Source: Candidatus Cloacimonadota bacterium
GTDB lineage: Bacteria; Muiribacteriota; UBA6191; JACPRK01
Assembly: GCA_021772705.1 (NCBI GenBank)
Contig: JAJFLN010000243.1
Location: 1-14,675 of the forward strand
Reading direction: 5' to 3'
DNA: 14,675 bases
Shown: positions 6,801-11,800 of the stretch, piece after piece
Numbering within the stretch: the stretch's first letter is position 1
Layout: every line of letters starts with the position of its first letter
The notes under the pieces: generated by a model
The model's input: the letters and a program-made list of their open reading frames with translations, nothing else
The model's database searches: none
Told to the model about the DNA's origin: nothing
Position numbers and translations under genes: made by a program

Positions 6801-8633
6801 CGGTTCTGGACCGACTGCTGGACCGACGTCTCGGCCCTGAAGCTCTACGCGGCCATGGCCTCTCGCCTCGGGAAGATCGAGGAAGCCGTTCGCGCCGCCC
6901 GCCGGGCCCTCGAACTGGACGACAAGCAACCCGACGCCCACATCATCCTGGCCGACATCCACTTCGACAGCGGAGAGAATGCCGAGGCCCTGGAGGAGTA
7001 CCTCAAGGCACTGGCCCTCGACCCCGGACGGGAAGAGGCTGCCCGCCGCGCCACGGCGTTCCTGGAGGCCTCCGGCCAGCTACTCGTGGCCAGAACGGTG
7101 ATGGAAAAGGTCGTTCAGATGCGGCCATCATCCCGGAATGCACGACTGGGCTTGGCCCGCCTTTGCCACAAGCTGGGCGATCCCAAGGGAGCCGTCCTTC
7201 ACTGGGAAGCCGCTTCTCGATCCGGCTCTCTCGGCGCCGACGACCTGACCGATCTGGCCGGCACCTACATGCGGATGAAGCGCTACTCCGACGCCGAGCG
7301 GGTCAACTCCGAGCGCCTGCGCAAGGAACCGAAGGGTCTGGAACCCCTGCTGCTCGCTGGGGATGTGGCCTTCGCCGCGGGACGGCTCTCGGAAGCTCGG
7401 GTCCGGTACAATCAGGTGGCCCGAATTCATCCCGACGACTCTCGAAGTGCCTCTCGGTTGGCTGAGCTGTTCCGCCGCGAAGGACGTCACCAGGACGCCC
7501 TCTTCCAGGTCCGTCACGCACTGAAGCAGGCGCCCACCGACGTGAACCATCTGGTTCTGAAGGGCCGGATACTGATCGAGATGAATCGCCACGACGTGGC
7601 CCGGGAGCCCCTGGAGAAGGCGCTGGAGCAGCCTGGCGGCCACCTGGCTGAAGCAGGCCTCCTACTGGCACGGGTTCACCGGCTCCTCGACAACCGCCAC
7701 CGGGCCGCCGAGACCTTGAAGGGCCTCATCGACAGCGGCGTTGCCGGTGTTGAGGCACGGAGGGAAATGGCGGATCTGCAGTTTGATCGGGGCGACTGGC
7801 GCCAGTCGGCCGACATCTACGAGAGCCTGAGAGAGAAGGGAGCCCCTCTGGACCGGATCGGTCTGCAGCGGCTGGCCCTCTGCTACGGAAACATGGGCAT
7901 GAGTGCCCGCGGAGCCGACCTGCTGCGCCAGCTGCCCGCCGGCCAGGCCCCCGACGTGGACGTGGTGCTCGACATGGCCCGGGCATGCTTACGACAAGGA
8001 TGTCGCCGGGAGGGACTGGCCCTGATGCGGGAGGAGCTGGCCCGTCACGACAAGCCGGGCCGGGCTCGACTGCAGCTCGAGATCGGACGGATTCACCACG
8101 AGGCCGGCAACCCGGCAGAGGCGACTCAGAGCTACGCCGAGGCGCTCTCTCTGTCACCCACGGACGTCAACGTGCAGGAGCGGGCCGCCTCGTTCCTCAT
8201 GTCCACCGGCCAGGTTCAGAACATGCGTCACACCTTCGCCGAACTGACCCGGGAGTACCCCGCCGAGCCGAGGGCTCACTGCCACCTGGGGATTGCCTGT
8301 CTGAAGCTGGGCCTGGGCCGCGAAGCCGAGCGGGCTTTCCGCCGGGCCATCGAGCTGGATTACAATCTGAAGGATGCTCACTCCGGCCTGGCACGGGCCT
8401 GCAGGCAGCTGGGAGACCTGACCACGGCCATCGAGGAGTACCGCAAGGCCAGATTCCTGGACCCCAAAAACTCCCGGCTCCACTTCGAGCTGGCCACGGC
8501 CTTTGCCGAGCAGGGGCAGACCGATTCCGCTGTCAGCCAATTCGAGAAGCTCCTGCGCCAGGAGTCATCCGGATCGTCCCTGGCCGCCGCAGCCAGAGCC
8601 CACCTCCAGAGCTTGAAGCGTCTCACGGGCTGA
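3822..8633 (+). CDS. Giant tetratricopeptide-repeat (TPR) scaffold protein, 1603 residues
   Basis: The protein is made almost entirely of TPR units of about 34 residues, from near residue 20 to the C-terminus; the length would fit some 40 or more units, many degenerate. Clear canonical copies include those around residues 774-815 (AEECFRRALRFDPEHTDSY), 1022-1070 (YLKALALDPGREEA) and 1500-1580 (ERAFRRAIELDYN, AIEEYRKARFLDPKN). Helix-B DP/P turns and G-A-F/Y spacing recur throughout. There is no signal peptide, membrane segment, coiled coil or recognisable enzyme domain, so a cytoplasmic superhelical scaffold is the likeliest form. TPR arrays bind partner proteins; the partner here is unknown. 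The gene lies 45 bp after cheA on the same strand, which makes a link to the chemosensory complex plausible but unproven. A unit at 558-617 contains VLALYPD and matches the next giant protein. No near-identical DNA repeats were noticed, so the array is old and diverged, not recently amplified. The family call is firm; the function is unknown. Confidence 0.93.
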   Translation: MAATHRSESNEVTEVPTVEDALELEATGNRSRSLELLGSLADGEPTNANVAFHYGRLLFKDARPEDAREHLLAASRLRPGHPATWRELAAVQMRLGDQAGADTALQRLHDMRPSDGWALRNLGAVRLKLGRHALAIEALDSYLLENLEDRAAHIDLCWAHHGLGRSDRAKVELAVLQRDAELEPDGLALLGEIQLADGAREIAIENLQAAVSGGVARPNTKLILANALLAELDPEAALAALEGLPGTGPEALLGARALFRLGDIERALTRVAVVLDVDGSDREALALKADLLEADGDKEGALACCLKLQKLGAEIPRLPVRIARLRIDVGETTAALETLNRYLTRHSSDVNALVMAGDLELRNDSDKSAFRRFSAAIQHDPDCGRAQLQLSRIWLSHDRPRRALLAGRRAAELDPANPESAMAVAEAHVALDQGQDAIPYYQLALELGEESKLPHRRLAVLFGAQSHHEQALHHGLIAAEGHDRDPKLCLVLAQALIARGEEERGRSWIENGLRHVSGDPSLLEALSECDLREDRLDDAIEHSRVSMQASGVRPGARRVLGLALTRSGQTLAALPLLAQSLSHKPGDDEVRLELARAHGQHGSHNEVLALYPDATTLPASQETLGLMLGESAHMAGDLKLARAILDNLFTQDCQSRRLLETFAQVLVAGGESSRALSIVEFACRVHPECWEFVETLAELHSAAGRYFEARQELARARRMVPSEKRLYLASGCLEIADRRPADAAPHLDTYIQMAPKDPAGHHHRGQAYLLAGHRYRAEECFRRALRFDPEHTDSYVSLGRLLLRSGRTNEARRLLEGYVTRTSRRQEVLGELASVFLTEDRPLEAESYLRELVETGPEGSGGIRPLAELLLGQKRDREALAVLDKAGDDSSKMLIDLADWLCSHGEHRRARVLYERTLTGVADSEQAMMGIARCHVASGERSTAKKWLEQVVSRSPRHKAASLELARLLSEEAARNDSSQAKSQMEFALELLERFWTDCWTDVSALKLYAAMASRLGKIEEAVRAARRALELDDKQPDAHIILADIHFDSGENAEALEEYLKALALDPGREEAARRATAFLEASGQLLVARTVMEKVVQMRPSSRNARLGLARLCHKLGDPKGAVLHWEAASRSGSLGADDLTDLAGTYMRMKRYSDAERVNSERLRKEPKGLEPLLLAGDVAFAAGRLSEARVRYNQVARIHPDDSRSASRLAELFRREGRHQDALFQVRHALKQAPTDVNHLVLKGRILIEMNRHDVAREPLEKALEQPGGHLAEAGLLLARVHRLLDNRHRAAETLKGLIDSGVAGVEARREMADLQFDRGDWRQSADIYESLREKGAPLDRIGLQRLALCYGNMGMSARGADLLRQLPAGQAPDVDVVLDMARACLRQGCRREGLALMREELARHDKPGRARLQLEIGRIHHEAGNPAEATQSYAEALSLSPTDVNVQERAASFLMSTGQVQNMRHTFAELTREYPAEPRAHCHLGIACLKLGLGREAERAFRRAIELDYNLKDAHSGLARACRQLGDLTTAIEEYRKARFLDPKNSRLHFELATAFAEQGQTDSAVSQFEKLLRQESSGSSLAAAARAHLQSLKRLTG
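5493..5672 (+). repeat. Non-canonical TPR module shared with the downstream giant protein (copy A)
   Basis: Residues 558-617 of the TPR protein align without gaps to residues 960-1019 of the HEAT-TPR protein, with 23 of 60 residues identical by eye. The strongest block is VLALYPD at residues 607-613, where a TPR helix B would normally continue. A 14-base stretch of DNA there (CTGGCCCTCTATCC) is identical in both genes. Confidence 0.7.
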
Positions 8634-8861
8634 GCGGCCCGAGGTCCGCAACTCCGGGCCAGACGAGTCTCCTGCCGGGAAGGGGATTCGTCGCCTTCGG
8701 TTCCGTTCCGGGTTCCTGTCTGTCTGGCGTATCAGTACAAGAACATAAGCTGACGGTCACTTTCTGTCGATAGCGACTCGGAAGACCCCGAATCTCGGGA
8801 CCGGTCCTGCATTCTGCGATCCGGTCTCCCGGGGACTCTGAAGACAGAAAGGGAGCCAGAA
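8634..8861 (+). other. 228-bp intergenic region, possible leader or promoter, with small inverted repeats
   Basis: This is the longest gap in the window and is visibly less GC-rich in its middle (about 8725-8770) than the genes. It holds an inverted repeat GGCCCG 8636-8641 / CGGGCC 8655-8660 just after the TPR stop codon, a tight hairpin CCCGA 8787-8791 / TCGGG 8795-8799, and an 8-bp stem 8797-8804 / 8821-8828 with one G-U pair. None has a T run, so no intrinsic terminator is called. Promoter-like hexamers were sought: CATAAG at 8744-8749 resembles a -10 box, but no good -35 box lies at the right distance. A promoter for the downstream gene is plausible here but not demonstrated. No small ORF or RNA gene was recognised. 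Confidence 0.4.
8848..8855 (+). promoter_or_regulatory. Ribosome binding site that supports the GTG start at 8862
   Basis: AAAGGGAG contains the GGAG core at 8852-8855, 6 bases before the GTG at 8862. The frame upstream is closed by a TGA at 8751-8753, and no ATG lies between that stop and 8862. The first in-frame ATG downstream is at about residue 75, well inside the HEAT-like region, so the GTG is the best start. Confidence 0.6.
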
Positions 8862-11800
8862 GTGTCCGAGCCAGCCAGAGAGGAATCATCCCGGATCGGT
8901 CCCCCCACTCTCGGGGCGGCCGTGACTGCTGGAGACACTCAGGGGATACTGCAACACCTGGAAGACCTTCAGGAAGTTCAGGCCCTGCGTGACATCTCCA
9001 CTCTGCGCCGCCTCCTCCTGGGGACGGATGTGGAGGTCTCGCGAGCCGCCGCCGCTGCCATCTGCCGCCTCCATCTGCCGCCCATGGTGACGGATCTTCG
9101 AGCCATCCTCTGCGACAGTGAGTCAGTCCTGGGAATGGACGTGCTGAGCGGACTCGAAGGCTGGCCCAGGCCCGAGTTCCTCGACGCCTACCGGATGCTG
9201 CTCGAAACCGATGACTGCCCCTGGAAGGAGCAGGTCCTGATCAACCTCTCCTTCCATCCCGGCGCCGATGCCGGCCGGCTGCTCGCCCCCTGGGCCTCCC
9301 GCCCCGAAGCAGAGCTGGCCCTACCGGCCCTCCGAGGTCTTCGGAAGTTCCCCAGCATGGCCCACTACCGCCTGGCCCGGGAGGCCCTCTCCCATGAATC
9401 TCGCGAGGTCGTCCTGGAGGCGATCTCCACCGTCGTGGCCGTCGGCGGCCGAACGGCGCTTCGTGAGCTACTGCGCTGGGCCCGTAATCAGTCCGCCGAT
9501 GCCAGGCAGGCCACTCTGGAGCAGGTCTCGGAGAAGGGGGATCCCAGTCTCGCATCGGAGCTCGGGACCTGGCTCGTGGATACTGACGACTCCATCGTCG
9601 GCGAGACCCTCCGCACCATGCGCCGGATCAAGGCCATCCCGAAGATGCCCTCCCTGGAGAGCTGCCTGGAGTCCTCCGATTCCCGCGTCCGCTCCGAGGC
9701 CCTGAGGGCCGCCACACTCCTGACCGACAAGATGGCCCTGGAGCTCATCGAGCGTGGCCTCGCCGACGCCGCATCCACCGTGCAGGTGGCGGCGGTTGAA
9801 TCCCTGTCGAGCCTCGACACCCCACGATCTCGCGATCTGCTCATCCGGGCCCTCTCCTCGGAGTCCTCCCTGACCCGGATAGAGGCTCTGCGAAGCTCCT
9901 TCGCTCTGAAGATGGACGAGAGCCGGCAGCTGGCCCGTCAGCTGCTCACGGACTCCTCCGCCGACGTTCGGCGAGAGTCCCTCCGCCTGCTCACAGGAGC
10001 CGGTGAGCCCCCGGAGCCAGAGGAGCTACAGGCTCTTTTGACTGATCCGGACTCCAGCGTGAGGGAAGAGGCTCGACGCCTCGTGGCGGAGGTCCCCGAC
10101 GATGCCGACGAGGCAGCCCGGCTCGCCGCCGCTGGCTACGCCTCCCAGGCCGCCAACCTACTCGTAACAGACATCGTGGAGAGCGGTGACGACCCTCGGC
10201 CCCTGTTCCAGCTCGGCATCCTACTCTATGGCAGGGGCAACTACGAAGGTGCTCTGGAAAAGTTCCTCCGTGTCGTCGAACTCGACCCCCGCAATCCCGG
10301 AGCGTTCCGGTACGTCGCCTGGATTCACGAGCAACTCGGCAACCAGGACGAACGGATCGAGGCCGCCAGAAAACTCTGCGACGTGGCCCCCGACGAGATC
10401 TGGGCACAGCGCCTGCTGGGACTCCGGGCCGCCGCCGATGGAGCCCATCCCGAGGCCCGGGAACGGCTCGAGAGAGTCGTCTCCGCCGAACCGGATGACA
10501 TGGAAGCCGAAGCGGCTCTGGGCGAGTCCCTCTACGCCCTGGCTTGCTGGGACTCTGCCCGCCGGAGCCTCGAGAGGTCCATCGGTGTCGCCACTTCCAG
10601 TCGGCGGGTCCATCGAATGCTCGCCGATATCGCGACCCGGCAGGATCGGAACGACGATGCGGAGGATCACCTCCGCCGCGCCCTCGGCGACGAGCCGAAG
10701 GCCTACCCCGACGACGCCTGCAACCTGGCCCAGATTCTCCTGACCCAGGGGCGCCTGGAAGAGGCCGTCCGCCTCGTCCAGCCCCTGACGAAACTCGACT
10801 CGCCCCCGGAGCGGGCCTGGCGGATCGGCGCCGAGGCGGCTCACAAGCTGGGACGCCCTGACGACGTCCTCTCCTGGATTGCGCGGTGCGGGACCCTCGA
10901 CTCCGAGGACCTGCAGGCCCATCAACTCCTTGGGCTGGCCCTTCTGGATCTGAAGCGCACCGCGGAGGCTCTGCCCCATCTGGAGCGGGCCGCCTCCGTC
11001 TCGGATCTCCCCGAAGCACAGCTCGCTCTGGCCCGGTGTCATGAGTCCCTGGGAAACGACTCGATGGCTCTCGAGTGTCTTCAAGAGTTCCTGGCCCGGG
11101 TCGGCCGGGACGACCCTGCCATCCGGTACCTGGAGGCCCGCCTCCTACGGCGACTTCATCGGCAGGAGGAAGCCCTCTCCATCCTGGAGGCTCTCTCTGA
11201 CTGGGACCGGCCCGACCCCTCCTATCATCTGGAGTTTGCCCTCTGCCAGTTGGCCAGCGGAGCCCACGCCTCGGCCCTCAAGAGCGCCCGGACCCACCTG
11301 GAGCGGGAGCCAGGCTCCCTCGAGGGCGCCGTGGCCCTCGGCGAGGCCATGGTCGGCGCCGGCGAGTACGAGGAAGCCCGGCCCTACCTGCAAGAGCTGG
11401 CGCAGCGACAGGCCGCGGCCACCCGGGCCCGGCGCTTGCTCGTCACCGTCCTTCACGCTCTCCGCGAGCCTGACCGGGTCCTGGAAGTGGGCGAGAAGAT
11501 CGCCAGCCAGTACACCGACGATCCCCTGTTCTGCCTGGCTCTCGGCTCGGCCTACCGGGTTCGAAAACGCTGGGAGCTCGCCCGGGAATGGCTGGGGCGC
11601 TCGGCCCGGCTGGGCAAGCCCGACGCCGAACTCCTGGCGTCGCTGACGGAGGTCGAGCTCGCCTCCGGCAACCCGAGAATGGCCCTGGAGCATGCAACCA
11701 CACTCCACGAGCGTTGGCCGCGCGACTCCGCCGGCCCTCGTCTGCGAGGCATCGCCCTCGAGGCCCTGGGCCGATCCGCCGAGGCCATTCCCTATCTGAA

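Noticed and set aside
3822..8633. Recent tandem DNA amplification of TPR units
   Set aside because: The repeats are visible at protein level only; no long near-identical DNA copies were found by eye, so a recent expansion is not supported.
8636..8660. Rho-independent terminator after the TPR gene
   Set aside because: There is a 6-bp GC stem with a 13-base loop, but no T run follows and the sequence after it is mixed. Too weak to call.
8744..8778. Sigma-70-like promoter before the HEAT-TPR gene
   Set aside because: CATAAG resembles a -10 box and CTGACG (8750-8755) a -35 box, but neither has a fitting partner at 16-18 bp spacing.
10221..11084. - strand open frame (287 codons) opposite the first TPR units of the HEAT-TPR gene
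   Set aside because: It has no family resemblance, and the + strand TPR reading is clear in the same place.
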